From Ophthalmolycus amberensis (Eukaryota > Chordata > Actinopteri > Perciformes > Zoarcidae): a stretch of DNA of 64,000 nucleotides. The translations under genes were made by a program, and so were the position numbers. This document shows, in pieces, positions 27,001-42,000 of the stretch (the first letter of the stretch is position 1; each line of letters starts with the position of its first letter). Where the stretch lies: positions 2,780,501 through 2,844,500 of the forward strand of contig JAFEUB010000846.1 of assembly GCA_024529925.1 (NCBI GenBank), written 5' to 3'. Under the pieces are notes generated by a model. It saw nothing but the letters and a program-made list of their open reading frames with translations, searched no databases and was not told where the DNA came from.

Positions 27001-30000
27001 GAAACTAGCGTCTGTGTAGTTGTCCAGCACTGACCGATCTGTTTGCAAAGAGTGTATCCGAGGTGTCTGGCTCCACTGAGCAGCAGTCTGAGCACAGTGT
27101 CTCTGGTGGCGCCATCTCCTCGAGATAACTGCAGCAGGATGTTGGCTGCATCCTCTAGACCCTCTTCTGAACATGAGTGAGACGTCAACACCTTGTGAGA
27201 AGGAGGAAAAGGATTATTAGAAAAAATCCTCTAATGGATTATTAATAAAATTGCATAAATGTAAGAAACGCACAAGATCAATTGCCCTGTGTCCAAAACA
27301 ATGAAAAGGAGTAGATGATCTTGTCAATACTTCTTAAGAGCTCCCAAGCAAAAGGGCCTGTTTGCATCAGTACAATTGTGTCGATATAATATATGCTGGA
27401 TGACTGGATTAACTGATCCGTCTGGCTACAGAAAATACACGTGTCCAGGTTGTAAGGCTGAAATAATTGCCGTTGTCGTTTCTTAACTCTTAAGATGGGC
27501 ACTGATGTGGCTTCTCTGAAACGGTTCAACCATATTTATTTAGGCATTCTTTTGATCGTGTACTTGTAGGTTACACTTATTTCTCCTTATCCTAGAAAGA
27601 TACAAAACAAGTGCAAGCCCAGAGCCACAATGCAAACATGCCTCTCAACTTAGTTTTAAAACTTGCTTTCTCTCTAAGATTAATTAATATCTTGAAAATA
27701 AATAGTTTGATGCAAAGTTACATATTTCTATGCAGTATTGGAAATTCATAAACATTGCATAATGACAACATATGACGTTTTCTCCCCATACCGCCACAGA
27801 GAGTTGCAGCTGTTTCTCCGTGAGTCCACTGGAGGCCATCTTGTTGTCACACTCTGTGCTGCTAGTAGCGCCCCTCAGTTTTCCTGTTTTGGCAAAATGG
27901 CCCAGAAACATACACATTACTATTTTCTACTGAAATTAACGTTACACCGTAAAATTTGAATGAATTGATGACATCTTATCTTGGAATAAATGAACACTAC
28001 CTGCAGAGGTTATTCCAGTGGACGTGGGTATAGAGATGGTTGTAGAGGATGTCTGGGAGGCTGCTAGACTCGTCCCTGAGGATGTACCCTGGACTACAGC
28101 TCCCACAGAGGCCCCTAAGACCGTCACAGTAGGCTGGATAGAGCCCGCTGACACTGTGCCTTGTGTTGTGATGTGGGCTGTGACTCCTGAGCTGGATGCC
28201 GTGCTGGGGATGGCAGCCTGTGGAGTTGGGTGCCCAGCAGGCACCTCGGTGGCCTTGTTGTCAGGCAGGGCAATGGATATGAGGGAGAGCAGACGCAGCA
28301 GCTTTTCAGTGAGCAAGGAGCTCCGTCTGATTACAGGGTGGGACAGCATGTTCATCAGCTGGCCTAGAGGAGAGGTCTCCAGGCTTAACTGAGCCCCCTC
28401 GGCCTCTGCACTGCCCCCCAGAGGCACCGTCTTCATAGAGGCTTTGCCCTTGCGGCTGACATTCATGTTGTCCAGCTTGACCAGAAGGTCCCAAAAATCA
28501 GTGGAGATTCCCAGAGACTGGAGGGTAGCGGCGGTGGAGCCGAAGGAGTTCTGGGTGTTGGAGGCATTGGAGCTGGGGTTACTTAGAGATCCAGTCCTGG
28601 AGGCCCCACCTCCACCCCCTCCCACAGAGGTGATTGAACAAAGACGAGCGTCCAGGTCGGAGGAAGATGTTAACAGATCCTTGCAGCGCTGCTGAGTGAA
28701 GTGGCTGGGGAACACCTGCAGGGACAGAAACAAAATGGAAAGGACTTAAATTATTAAAACTCAATTGACTAAAAAAAAAATTGCAACATACAATAAATGA
28801 TGAATCAGATGTCGATGAAGATAGAAGGACTCTCACCTTTGCTAGCTGGATGAGTGTGTCCAAAACATGTCGACAGACCACTGGAGCAGCTTGTGGGTGG
28901 ATGTGGACGGTTGAACCTCCACCTCCAGCACATGCGACTCCCGCCGCAGAGCCTGTCACTCCTGCCAGAGTTCCAGATCCTGTTGACCCTCCAGCTGAGT
29001 GGCGGTCAGCATGCTTCCTACCCGATGCTCGCTGAATCTGGAAAATGTTTGTCCGACAGCCCAGGGCTGCATCCATAGAAACAGAGAGCCAGGAAAGCTG
29101 GCTGGAGCTGCGAGACTCCACTCTGTTCAGTAGCTCTAAGGAGGAAGATGAGGATGAAGACGAGGATGACGAGGAGAGGGAGGAGGTAGCGGACCCTTTT
29201 CCTGCACAGCCTCCCTGGGTGCTCCTCTTGCCACGGGAGTCTTCTAGACGTGTGGTCTCCACACACACCTCACTCTCGCTGCTGCGTTGGAGGATGGACA
29301 ACAGGCTCCGAATGACCCAACCACGGGTCTGAGAGTGGTAGCAGAGGTTCCTGAGCACGCGGTGCAGACGGCTGGTGTTGAGCTTCGGTTCATCCACAAA
29401 CAGCAAAACCAGCAGGCAGGACAAGGCCTCGTGGTCCAGCAACAACCGACCGCGCAGACGCAACAAGGAGTCCACGCTGGAACTGGATGGTCTGAGGAAA
29501 CAAAACGATAACATATCTTCAGTTTGTCACCTGTCACAAGTGCAGTACGATCTGATCAAGACAAGTCAGAAATTTCATAAATCTCTTATATTATGGCATT
29601 TCATTTTCAAAAATACTAAAGAATTAGAATTCTCAAAACAGGCTACTAGACAACAGTCTCCTCTCACCTGTGGTTTGTTCCTCCACCCATTTGAAATGTT
29701 CCTCCTCTCTGCACAGCAAGTCGAGTGTACTGGACGCCACGATTGCTCCCTAACCGGCTGGTGAAGGCAGGTGAGCGCAAAATGGCTGATAGGGCTGAAG
29801 ATGAGCTGTGGCCAAACAACCTCTCATGCATCAGTTGCCTCTGGCGTGCTTCTTGCTCTCTACGCAACGCGGCTGCTTCAGCAGCAATGTCCGGGGGCAT
29901 GACAGCCAACACGCTGTCTTCCATGTCCTCCAGGACACTACGCCGGAGCTCCGAGGGCAGCGTCTGGATGAAGGTGACTGGATCCAGAGGAGTGTCTCCT

Positions 30001-33000
30001 TGTGTGGGCTGTTGGGCTAGCTCCCTGCGCTGCTGCTCAGCCCGTTGCTGGGCAAGTACCTGAGACAACCGATGACATTCCCAGTTAGGAGAAATAATTA
30101 TCTGCGATTCCTTTACTTCTCAGGTAAGATTTTATATTCTAAATGTAAGCGACGTCTGCAGTCTCCTTTCAGTGAGGAGTCTCTTACCTCCTCCTGGATG
30201 GCAGGTGGCAAGGCAGCCAGGAACTCGGGGCTGACCTCTGTAACCCCTGGTCCTCCCAGTACAGGTGCTGTAGTGGAAGGCAAGGTAGTGGCAGCAGGGG
30301 GACGGGAGGGTGGTCTGATGCCGAGCTGATTCTGCAGCACCTCTCGACGGATGTCCTCAGGAAGAGCTGCCAGGAAAGAGGGATCCACACCCTCTGGCAG
30401 ACTGATGCCTGCCAAAACAAATGCTGCATGAGATGTAATATTTCAGTAAGAATCTGAAAAACTGCAGGAAAAGTAGGAGAGCAATCATTTTTACCTGCAA
30501 GAGGGTCCTCGTCGTCATTGCTGGTGGATGGGAGGGGCTCTTCCTGGATGGCCTGAGACTGGCTGTCAGCGCTGTCACTCCTGGGCATCGTTTCCCCGGG
30601 TGATGAGACAGAAGTGGAGCTGTGAATATATAAAAATATATAAAATCTATCCGCAACACTATGTGTGACAAATTACTCAACCTATTAACACACTGTCAAA
30701 TTTAAAATAAGTCAAACAGCAAACAAAACACTGCATTTCACAAAAACAAAAAAGCTTAAAAAGAGTGCAATGTATTTTAAGTTCCATAACTGAATGTTAA
30801 ACGAAATGCTGCAAAAAAAGCTGGGGGGAAATTATGGCTTTCAGACTGAAACACTTTTTATAAAACTGTATGTTATCTGGTCAAGAGATACAGGGTTCAT
30901 GATACTTCATGCTACTAACCCAGTCTTTGCATCTGTTTGCCGGTCAGTCAGCCCACTCTCAACGCTGCCAGACAGCTCTTGAGACAGCTGGGTGGTCTGG
31001 ACAGGGTTGGGAGCAGCTTCTTCCTGAGTGGCAGAGGCAGGGCTGCTGGTATCCATGGGTGACCCTTCCAGCTGTGACACACCCACTATCGCAGGCTCTG
31101 AGGTCTCCACAATGTCTGGACTTAGGGAGGCTGAGGGGAAAAGAAAAGAGTGAGAGTAAGGTTAGAGAATGTGTGAATAATGTACTGTAGCAAAATTCCT
31201 TGGGCAATTGATTTCTATTTCAGTGTTCAGAAGACTTTATGACAGAAACTAGCTACAAGCACGGTCAACAACATTGCCATTACAGATGTGTGTCCTTACT
31301 GTTGGCCAGTCTGTATGAAGAGAGTTTTCAAAGTTAATCTACCTTCCCTGCCTTCATCCAATGCTCCTCCACCTCCGACTCTCTCACCGATTGTGGGTGC
31401 CGGGGACATTTCCATCTGTGATGCCTCCGCTTCACTGTTTGGCCTGTCAGCTGCCGACAAAGGTGGAAGGCCCGCCCCTGCCAGAGCGGCCAGTGAGCTT
31501 GCATGCGACTCGGCCAGTAGCAGGTCAGTAATTGGCTGGTGGACCTGCTGACTGATCGGAGTCTCTAGGGAGACTAAGGTCTGTTCATGAGGAGCGGGCG
31601 TGGTAGGAGTGACCTCTCCAGACGGGGGAGCAGTAAGGAAGCCCTCTGAGACCCTGGGTGGGTCCAGACATGACACCGTACCACCCTGAGCCTGCTCACC
31701 CTCTGCAACATCCAGAGAGAAGAAATATGTGAAGACAGGTATGTGAAGGTAGTTTTATGCTTTCTTGAGGGGATAAAACTTCTGATGTGAACTCATCTTA
31801 TTTTTTTTCAGTGACTAAACATGATTACATGGTTTATAAACACTAAAATGCTTGTTGTGAAAATACTACAGAACAATTGTTACAAGTGACTCTATGCTAT
31901 GCTACCAACAGCTACCAATGCTTACTTATCAAATTGGCCCAGTTATAGAAAACTGTTCCCTTTTACACAATTGCAGCCCAAATTGTTCCAACCCCTTTCA
32001 AGGTATAAATGTATGAAGCTAGCACACAAGAGAACAGCACACAGAACTGAAATAACAATATGCTGATTAGTTATTGATCATTTTCTACATAGACGACAAG
32101 GGCCTCCACTGAGGAAGGCAGTAAGTTGTATAGTTATCTCCTGACGGGGTGCACAATCCTGATCCCCAACAACAACACAACTTACTACCTCACCACAGCA
32201 CAGCCTGCAGGGCATACAATACACATAACGGGCAGCTTTGTACTCTAGAGATGATATGTAAATATGTGGAAGACAGCAACCATTTGCAGGTTAAGAATGG
32301 GTCACTTGCAGCAGATGGAGACGTCCAGCTGGTATGGCATTACCACAGGAAAGACAGTAGACTGTATAGTTATCTCCCAGATCTGGTGTGATCCTAAAAC
32401 TATACAAACTACTACCTCATCCCATAGCACGCTTGGCAGGCTGCTTGCCTCCGAGTGCCCGTCCCCGAGATGTGTTCATTACCGACAAATGTTTTGACAT
32501 GAAGACAGAAACAAAAACACAATCTATACAAATGTCAGTACCTGCAGTGTTCTCTGCACCATTAACTGTCCCCAATCCAGAACCCTATGGAAAAACAGTT
32601 AACATTATCAAACAAGTGAATACAAATGGCAAAAGATTTAAGCACTTCTCGGTTTGAACAATCCTCCTCCTACAGAGCCAAACATGTATTTTTTTTTGCC
32701 AACCTGCAGGCTCTGTTCCCTGGCCTGTTCTGCTCCAGAGGCCCTCCTCTCATTCTGCTTAGACTCCTCCTCCTCAGCCAGCTGCCTCCTCCTCTTCTCT
32801 CTACGCTCTTCCAGTTCCTCATCTCGCAGACTCTCCAGATGCTGCAGGATCGGCACCTTCACCACTGAAAGCACACGCAGATGTCAGTGTTCATCCTTTG
32901 TTGTGGCTGTCGCTCACAGGTTGGGACAAGTCAAATCAATGCCACTTTAGCTTAAGCCTGGTGCATGAAATTAAATCATTCAATTGATTTTCTCTTTGTG

Positions 33001-36000
33001 AATCCCCACCCTGGCTTCTGACAGCACTTACACCCAAATGAAGGTTATTGTGTTCTGCTCCTTCGGGATTCCATTAACAACAAATGAGACTGAAATGAAC
33101 AGTGAATACTTGTAATTACTTGGCCAACATATCCAAATTAATATTGATCAGTTTCTCAAAAATCGCAGTTCTTTCTGAAAGCACCAACAGCCGTCCACTA
33201 CATGTCTTCACATCATTAATGTACTTCGTGATAAAAGCTGTTTTTCATGATAAAATGTGTCGCCATTAAGACAAGTCTGCCGTTTGAGACCAACCTACCT
33301 GCAACACAGTCGTGCATACTCTCCGCATCCAGCACTTTACACTCATCGGTCCATCTTGTTAAGGCAGTTGGAATACTAGAGAGAGTGCCTAGAGACACAA
33401 AAGGAACAACCATTTTAGGAGTTCAGGCTAATACCAAGCAAAAGACCATTACATAACAACCCATAGTGATTCTCACCTGCTTGTCCCCCAGTGCTGCTCT
33501 GCTCATGGAAAAAGTCATCCAACAACTCGTCATCAGAACGAGCGATGATGTGCACATCCTCATTACCGACCAAAAGGCGGGCCCGACCACGAGATTGCAG
33601 AGGCAGGGAGCTGGACAGCTGTAAAATGTCTGCTGCAGCGCTGGGGCCCAACAGTCTACAGAAGGGAACAGAGGAGGAGCAGACATTTTAATTAGCAGTA
33701 TAACTCAAACACAGAATAGTGGTGTAACAGATGTTGCAAAAAGGATTTGTGTTTAACAAGGAAACAAAAAAAACAAAACATGCTTTCACCTTTGCAAGAT
33801 GAGCGGAGGGTTTGGCTGGCGGTTGCCAGGGTAGTGGACGTGGATGGTGTGTCCGCTGTTGGCAGTGAGCTGCCGCAGTGTTCGCTGGCTGCGACCCATG
33901 CCCTGTGCCAGGCGGCTGCTAGTGCCGGCCACACCTAGGGTGAGGGAACCGTGGTCTGCGTGGCGCACCATCAGTGGGTGGGAGCTGGGGATGTTGCCTG
34001 GGGAGGGAGGGATGTCAGCTAATGGAAAAAACAACAGAAAACAGTAGGCAGGCATTAGGGCACAACCCCAACAAATGTTTATGAAAATAAAGCTTAAGAA
34101 AATTCATTTTCTGCATCATCTGTTTTTTGGGAGTTCGTAATTAACTAATTTGGGATGTCTCAAACTTTTGTAAGTGTTGTGAGAAGAGCTGCTTTGGAGG
34201 AGGGCTACCCATCATTATGTGTAGTTGGAAAATCAGGCTGAACAGCTTTTACAAGTATGAAGGGGTTCTGATATTTTCCACAATTTCTAACAGTTGATTA
34301 GGATATCAAAAGGAAACGTTCTGCGACAAAGAAGCCAAATTGTATGTGATCATGATGAACTTAATCCAAAACCCAAATTGAGTTTTTTTTTGGAGGGAGG
34401 ATGGGACATTCATACAAAAATCTAATTTGATTAGTAAACGTTGATGAATCCTCCTGCTTACCGTTGTTGGAGAACATGTTGTCAAACTCTATGATGAGGT
34501 CATCATCCCTGTCAAACCTTTCGAAGCGGATGTGTGGTGCGGCATTGATGTCAGGGAAGTCCTCATCCAGCTCCATCTCTGAACCTTCATCATCATCATC
34601 CTCATCTCCTTCTTCATCATCCTGAAGGAAAAGCAGCCATGAGTCTTATGGATAAGCAATAATCAACATGTGTTTACTGAACCTCATTGCATTAATCCAT
34701 ACTTGATCCTCCTCCTCTTCTTCCTCCTCCTCCTCTTCCTCTTCATCCTGACTGTCTTCATCATCATTGCTGCCACTTGAATCTTCCTCCTGTGTGTGCT
34801 CCTCATCCTCTGGTTCCAGGATGTTCATGGAGTCTGACGGACGAGAGAAACACAGAGTTCCTCACAACAACATCTTAAAAACTGAGAAGCCGTCTGTGAA
34901 TTATTTACTCTGATAAACAGACAAAGTTATGTTGTGCCGACGTCTTACCTTCCCGGTTGGCCTGAAGAGTGGATGTCTGGCTAATATTGGAGGGGGCCTC
35001 GTCCATCAACACATCCTCTTGAGATTCATCTTCACCGCTGCGTCCCACTGACAGAACAAACAAGTGATACATCAGCTCTGGGTTTCCCTGCCTGTTTGAA
35101 ATACAGGGAACTTTGATTCCAGTGTGCAATAACCCTAATTTTATAGATATGCTTTTGTATCCAGTAACTGGGGTTTAGCTGTTGTGAACACAACTACTTT
35201 CCCTTTCCTGTTTACCATTAATTTGAGATCCAAATCCATTAATCCAAATGAATAGAGTGGCTTACCTATTATTGTGCTGTTGACGGTGCCAGCATCTCTC
35301 TCCAGCAGCTCATCAATCAGATCCACCAATTCATTTTCTACCTGAGTACAGGAAATGAAAAACTAATGTCAGCCAGTCAGTGAAGAAAGGGGCACAACAC
35401 CTTGCAGCTCAATAATTAACATTTTGTAATACCCATCTTAATGTTATAGCCATTATTTTTCTCAGCCAGACGTGTGGGGAGAGCATTCGGCCGTGTGTGT
35501 GTGTGAGTCTCTTTCCACAGCCAGTCTTGCATACAACTGGACCCATAAGGTGGTGAGTTGTGTTCATTTATGACTATGCTGAAGGACCTCTTGTGGTTGC
35601 AGGAGGGGCAATTGAGTGAGAGTGCACTCTACCGACCTCACTCTTCTAGTTACATATGTTAACGATGAGGTAATGTGGTGAGATACTTTTTGAATACTGT
35701 TTGTAATACAATGTCAATCACCTGCATAGCCTGTGTGCTGAGAACCTCTGGCTGACCAGCAATGACCACCGTGTCTCCCTCCGTCTCTCCATCCATCAGG
35801 TCGTTGTCTGTTCCCTGCACCCTGTGGTTGCCCTCCACAGGCTCGGACTCACCAGACTCTCCTGGAATAGATGCCACAAATCAGCAACGGACATAATGGA
35901 AATCACTGGATCGAGAGTGCTGACGGTGATCTCATCTGATGTGCATACCTTGGTCCTGAGTGTTGCTGTTGCTGTCCCTTGCAGTGCCCACAGTGTCATG

Positions 36001-39000
36001 TTCAGTCTTGTTCTTGCTGGAGCTTCCTTTGGCCCCAAACAGACTGCTGGGCTGGTTAACAATTCGGGACAGAGTCTCCAGAGGCTTCAAGGCAGCATTC
36101 ACTGTGTTGGCCATGTTGGGACTAAAACAAATGATTTAAAGGAAGATTATGTGGTCATTTTACACAGATTTATAAAAATGAATAATACGTTTTGCAACGC
36201 CAACTTTATTCTTAAATCTTCTATATAGTAACTTATTAAAACAGCAAGTGTGTCATGCTATTTTAGCATTATCTGGTTTACTAAGCTTAAAATGAGTAAA
36301 CTGGGAAAGCCAGGGTTACCAACGGCTCTGTCCCTGGGTTCCTGTTACTGCAAACAATGCAGGATTTAAAATCAGCTCTGTAATATTTTTGAGGAAGCAA
36401 ATACACTAGACACATTTTGTTAGACCTCAAATATCAACACAATGCTTTATAAAATGCAAACGTAACTTATTTTGGTTCCAAGATAATATCACAGGCCCCC
36501 TTAAACTGAATAATCTGCAGATCACACTTTAGGATGCAGTGTCCTGGTCTACTACTATCTAAATTGTAAAATGAAATGAATATGATTAAATCGTATACCT
36601 GGACAAATCCAAGCTGTGAGGCACACGGGCCAGATCGTTGACAAGTCCTTTCTTAAGAAAGAGACGTATGATATTGTTCATGCCATTGTGTTGCGTCTTG
36701 GCTGCTGCTGTGCTATAGAAACTGGACGTTGAGGGACATGATTCCATGATGGTGCTGATGATGCACATCACCGCCTGAAGCCTGTGGAAAAGATGTGTGA
36801 GGACAAAGAGTGAAAATGAGAGTGTGGGTTTGTTCAGAAGAGTTAAAGTATCAATATCAGGTTGGTTTACTTATGTTCTTTGTTGCTTACCTGGCATGTT
36901 TTTCAGGACCTTCTGTCATTGCTAGTGCTCGACTAAGGGCAGCCTTCACCTCATTGACCAGGGCCACCTGGGCATCAGTGCCCGTGCCGGCAGCTGCCAG
37001 GCTGGCTAGGAAGAGACGTGCCAAGGCTGGGGTGTCCTTGTCCTCCAAATTCTGGGTGTGGGGCAGTAAGTGGTCGAGCACAAAGGCAAGAACACTACAG
37101 TCCTGTTGGGAGACAGCGAGGTCAAAGCAAGTTAGGAGGAAATAATTGTGTGTAAAAGGCTGACAAGATTTAGTTCATTACCCACCTCCTTAATAAGCTC
37201 AGACTGTCCAGCAGTGTAGCAGTAGGAGGCGATTAGAGTGGCGATGCCCACGTAGGAGCGCACTAATTCAGCCAGCAGTCTCAGGATGGTGGAGGTAGGC
37301 ATTAGAGGCTTGCTGGCCTTTACCTTAGCTGCTTTACCCTCCTCTGAGCTGGTACTCTTCTCTCCCTCCTGCTCTTTCTTTTCCTCCCGCATCTCTTCTG
37401 GTGTGGATGCTGAGGACGTTATGGCAGCAAAATAAGAAAAAAAGAACATGCAAGAACATTTTTGTTCTTGATTTTTATTTAATTTTTTAAAAAGGAACTT
37501 CACAAGTTGAAGATTTTAGTGGATCCATGTAGGAAAGTCTATCTTTTTTTATCAAAGTCAACAGCCGAATTAAGGGATGTGCTAAAGTCAAGGAATGGGA
37601 AACCACTACAGAGAGCTGTTAATGCCATGCCCCCTGAGGGGTGTACTCGCACTGAAATAAAAATGTTGCACAGTCAAACAAGATAAACATTATTTTGACT
37701 GTTGGCATTCAGACTTCTTCATGCCATATAGTGCTTTACCACAAACAAACGGTAACAACAACTCAGACAATCAAACGATGTGATGAGGGTTGACAGTGTC
37801 TGATATGTGCAGTTACTTTGCACAAATATTCTTGCATTAAAAAAAAAAAAAAAAGACTCACCTTCTCCTTGTGGTGTGCCAGACTGGGAAGACTCAGCCA
37901 CGCCTCCATCAGCAGAAAACACTTGCGCCTGAGAGGAAGAGACAATATTCTATTATTAACTGGGGAGATGACACATCTCTTGATTTAATACAGGACAACT
38001 TGTCATTGAGACTCACATTAATATGGAATGCAGACTGGGAGTCAAAGTCGCTGCCCTGCCGGGTGAGTCTGTACTGCTGATAAACGTCATCCCCAACATC
38101 CTGCAATATCTGGCACAGGTCTGGTCCACCAGGCACCGCTGCTGCACGTTCTTCTGGACGTTCCGCTGTGCCACACACAAACACACACACTTAGCTGAAA
38201 CGTTCAAATGACTATTTCCAGCTGTCAGGATCTTATGAACATGTCTTACATTCTTCAGGAGCATGGTAGGCAGCCAGAGCATTGAGCATGTCATAGATGA
38301 CTTCCTTGATGGTGTCGGGGATCGTGGGTAAGGGGGACAGCTTCAGAGGAGTGGTCTTAACCAGCTGCACAGCATTGGGCCCCTTGATCCGAAGGTTCTC
38401 AAACTCGTCATCGGAGGCTGTAGAAAAGAGATCGAGTATGAGCTTACCAGGGTTAAAAAAAATGCAGACATGACTAGATAGCTAAATGAATCTATCAATA
38501 CCATATACAGATTCAGATCAATTCTTTATTGACCTCTGTGGAGGAAAAAAAAGTATAACAAGAACACCAGTGTATTTCAGTGTAAAGTACTATTAACGTC
38601 AACTCTATTTTAAGTTATCACACCTGTGCCAGCTCCCCGGGGTGCAGGCAGAGCAATGCGAACACAGTTGCTGGCGGTTTCAGCGAAGCAGTCGGGGTTA
38701 CGGCAGGCGGCAGGGCCCAGGACGCGGAGGATATAATTGATTTCTCTGGATCCAAGGCTGCCTGACACCACTCCTGATGTGGTGCTACCTGCTCCGCTGG
38801 TCACGGCGGACCTCACCACCTATGGCAAAAGATTGTTGAGGAATTTGTTAATGGTATCAAAAGACTTATTATATATACTTATATTATTATTATTCAGAAA
38901 TATCATCCAAAGAGTATCGGAATAGACCAACCTTCTCCATGGTGTGCCGCAGCGTGGCCGGATCTTCTATGATGTGTCTGAACAGCAGTGTAACAAGCGG

Positions 39001-42000
39001 GGTGAAGCCATTGAAGCCGGAGCTCTGAGTCAGTCCCAAAATCATCCGTGTGCTCTTCAGCTCAGCAAACATCATAGCATAGTGGTGATTGCGTGTGAGA
39101 CGTAAGCACAGACGCAATGTGGCGTGGAGTGTGTCTGGGTCCACAGGAACGCTAATCATACTGACACAGGCACGAATAAGAACGGTGGTCATGTCCTCCG
39201 TCAGGCCTTGCACAACAATGTCAGTGCTCTGAGAGTCATCAGACTCCAGGGAAGATGAGGGGCAAGACGTGGTCTCCTTCAGCTGGCTAGAATCATCCTT
39301 AGGAACACTCATCTCCACTGCTGCTCCTGAGTCCAGGTCAGTCTGGGTTTCCTCTGCTTTGCTCCGGTCTCCCTCTTCTCTCTCGGAGTCAGTAATGCTA
39401 CCAGTCTTGGCAGGCTTCGGCATGCGCGGCACTCTCTGGACAGTCAACATCACCGGCCTCCTGTTACCAGTCTCTTCGTTTACCTGAGAAACAGAAAAGT
39501 TTTGAATTAAGCAAAGGAACGCAGCAAACTCTAAAATAACCAACTATGAAAGTCCATGGATTCTCTGGCCGTGGAGAAAGCGTTTGTGTATACCTGCACC
39601 ATGGTGTTAAACTGCACAGTGTATCTCCGGCGTCCAGCTGTGAAGCGGACACTGCTCTCCCCGGCCCTCCACGCCGAATCAATGGTGCTGTTGTTTGATG
39701 CACTGTAGCTGCACCAGCGGCCTGAGCGGTCATCAAACCATCGCCAGTTATTCCCATTGGGTTGCAGATACTAAAGAGGAGCCGAGAGAGAACTCATTAA
39801 CTGTACAAAAGAGGTGCACAATATAAAAAAAACATAATTAATGCATTAATGTCTTCTTCACTTTAAAGTTTCAGCTGCTGAAAGTGAAGCAGATTGTAAC
39901 TACTTTATATACTCAATTAGGCTATATACTACTTAATAATAGATCATAGTTTATTAGTTGATTTATATTTCGTATTGGGAATATGAATCTGCAAAGTAGC
40001 TAGCAATTAATATTATCAAAAAGTTAAACGTGCAATATTTCCTTCTGAGATGCAACGGATTTTAAGTACAAACCCACTTAGAATGGAAATACTCACAAAA
40101 AGTTAAAGTACATCAAAACTGATGAATATACATATGAATGTATGTACGCGTCTTCTTTTACTCTATTGATGAACTCATAGTGCATGGTTGCTTTTACCTG
40201 TGCTTGTACTTCAGTATCTAACTTTACAATTGTAATCTTCAGTCGTGCTTTGGTTTAATGAAGTTGACTTGTACCTTGTTCATTTGTTCCCTGCGCTTTG
40301 AAGATACGGCCATCTTCTCATAGAAGTCAATGATCAGCAGTACTGGTGTGATCCATCTGCAGAAAGAAGAAGTCATTTTTTATGCTCGAATACAAATTCA
40401 CAACACAAACAAATTAGGGTGAAGAGCTGGTGTAACATTTGCAAGTAAAGATAAGTATGTTCGGGCTGTGCGACACTCACTTGGGTGTCTGGATGTCTTT
40501 CTGTTCTTTAGCAGCTTGCAGACAGGGCTGCACAACCTCGAGGAGCTTGATCAGCAAGTCAAGAATCCCACTGTTCTCCACGACTCTGGCACCCAACAGC
40601 TTCAGTTCCTACCGAAACAGAGACAAACGAATGTTTAGGATAAGTGTAGATAAACAACAATGACAAAAACAAATGCCTCAACCAAGTTATGATTTCAAAC
40701 TCACAACTGTCAATGAGTGCGTTTCTGTTACCTCAAACAGCAACGTGAGCAGCAGAATTCGTGTTGCAAGCTTGGACGCTTGGGGAAGTGTGGCCATCTG
40801 TCTGGTCCACTCAGATACAGTCTTTGTGTCGCTGGTAGTCAGGGGCTCAGCCGCCTTGATGAGAACGTCTGCTGCATCCCACACCTACACAACATGAACA
40901 CTATCAGTCTGGCGCAAGAACGCTTCTATTGCAAACGCTGGACTTTTAAAGAGGTTTCCCTCACTTGTAATAAATGATAAAACAAACATACATAATGGCT
41001 TACAAAGCTTCATTTGCATTCAAGACGTGTTAGGTACTACGCTAACGCTGAAACGTCTAAGAATTAAGTTACAAAGACAAATTGCAAAGCATTAAAGACT
41101 ATTCCAACATATAGAGCAGTCCTCTCAGCCAGCTGACTGTAACAAATCAAGCAATGTGAACCTGCATTTATCCACTGACCTGGTGGACAACCTGGCCGAG
41201 GATGAGCTCTCTGTACTCTGGGCCACTCCTCTTAATGGCGGTCATCAAAAGGTCACACAGTCGGTAGACTGTGTCAGGCAGCTCATCCAGGAGGTGGAAG
41301 CAGCCCGGCAGCATGGAGTCAGTGAAGGTATGCAGCTCCTTGGGGTCCAGTGGCTCAGCCTCCATGAAGCGCTCCAAGCAGCGGGCCTCATCCTCCTCGG
41401 CCCGCTCCCTGGCTCTCCGGTCGTCCTCCTCAAGCCGACGTGCGGCTTCCTGATGCGCACACAGAAAAAAATCTCAGCAGCTGCTCAGCTAATAGGCTAA
41501 ATTATTCATTATTGAGGTTTCATTCAGTAACAGACGGTTCAGAATGAAATGGGGTTTTTTTCCATGTTATTCGAGCAGCGAGGGTGACGCACCTCAGGAG
41601 AATCAGACCGCTGCTCCATGCTGACCTCCTGTCCAAGTGACATGGCAATGGCTCTCATCATCTGGTCCTCTTCAGACATAGTCAGGTCCTGGCCAGAACA
41701 AGGGGAACAATTTCAGCTGCCTGAATTTGACTTAGTCTTTTCAGACCAAACGCGGATAAATCACACGAGAGATCTACCTCCAACAGCAAATCAACACCAA
41801 AGCCGATCAATACATTTTCTTCCGACATCAATTTCATAATCTCGTTGATACCGTCACACAACGGGGATATTGATTGATCGATCTTTTTGGTCTCGCAAAA
41901 TAGTATCCTCTTTGACGAACAAAATATATACATGATACTAATATTTATTATAATATTATGAAGACAATGAACATAAAGACAATATTTGGGGCAGTATAGC

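Noticed and set aside
28018..28392. 124-codon plus-strand open frame
   Set aside because: Antisense shadow of huwe1 exon 64.
29045..29332. Plus-strand open frame rich in Glu/Asp
   Set aside because: Antisense shadow of the poly-Ser part of huwe1 exon 63.
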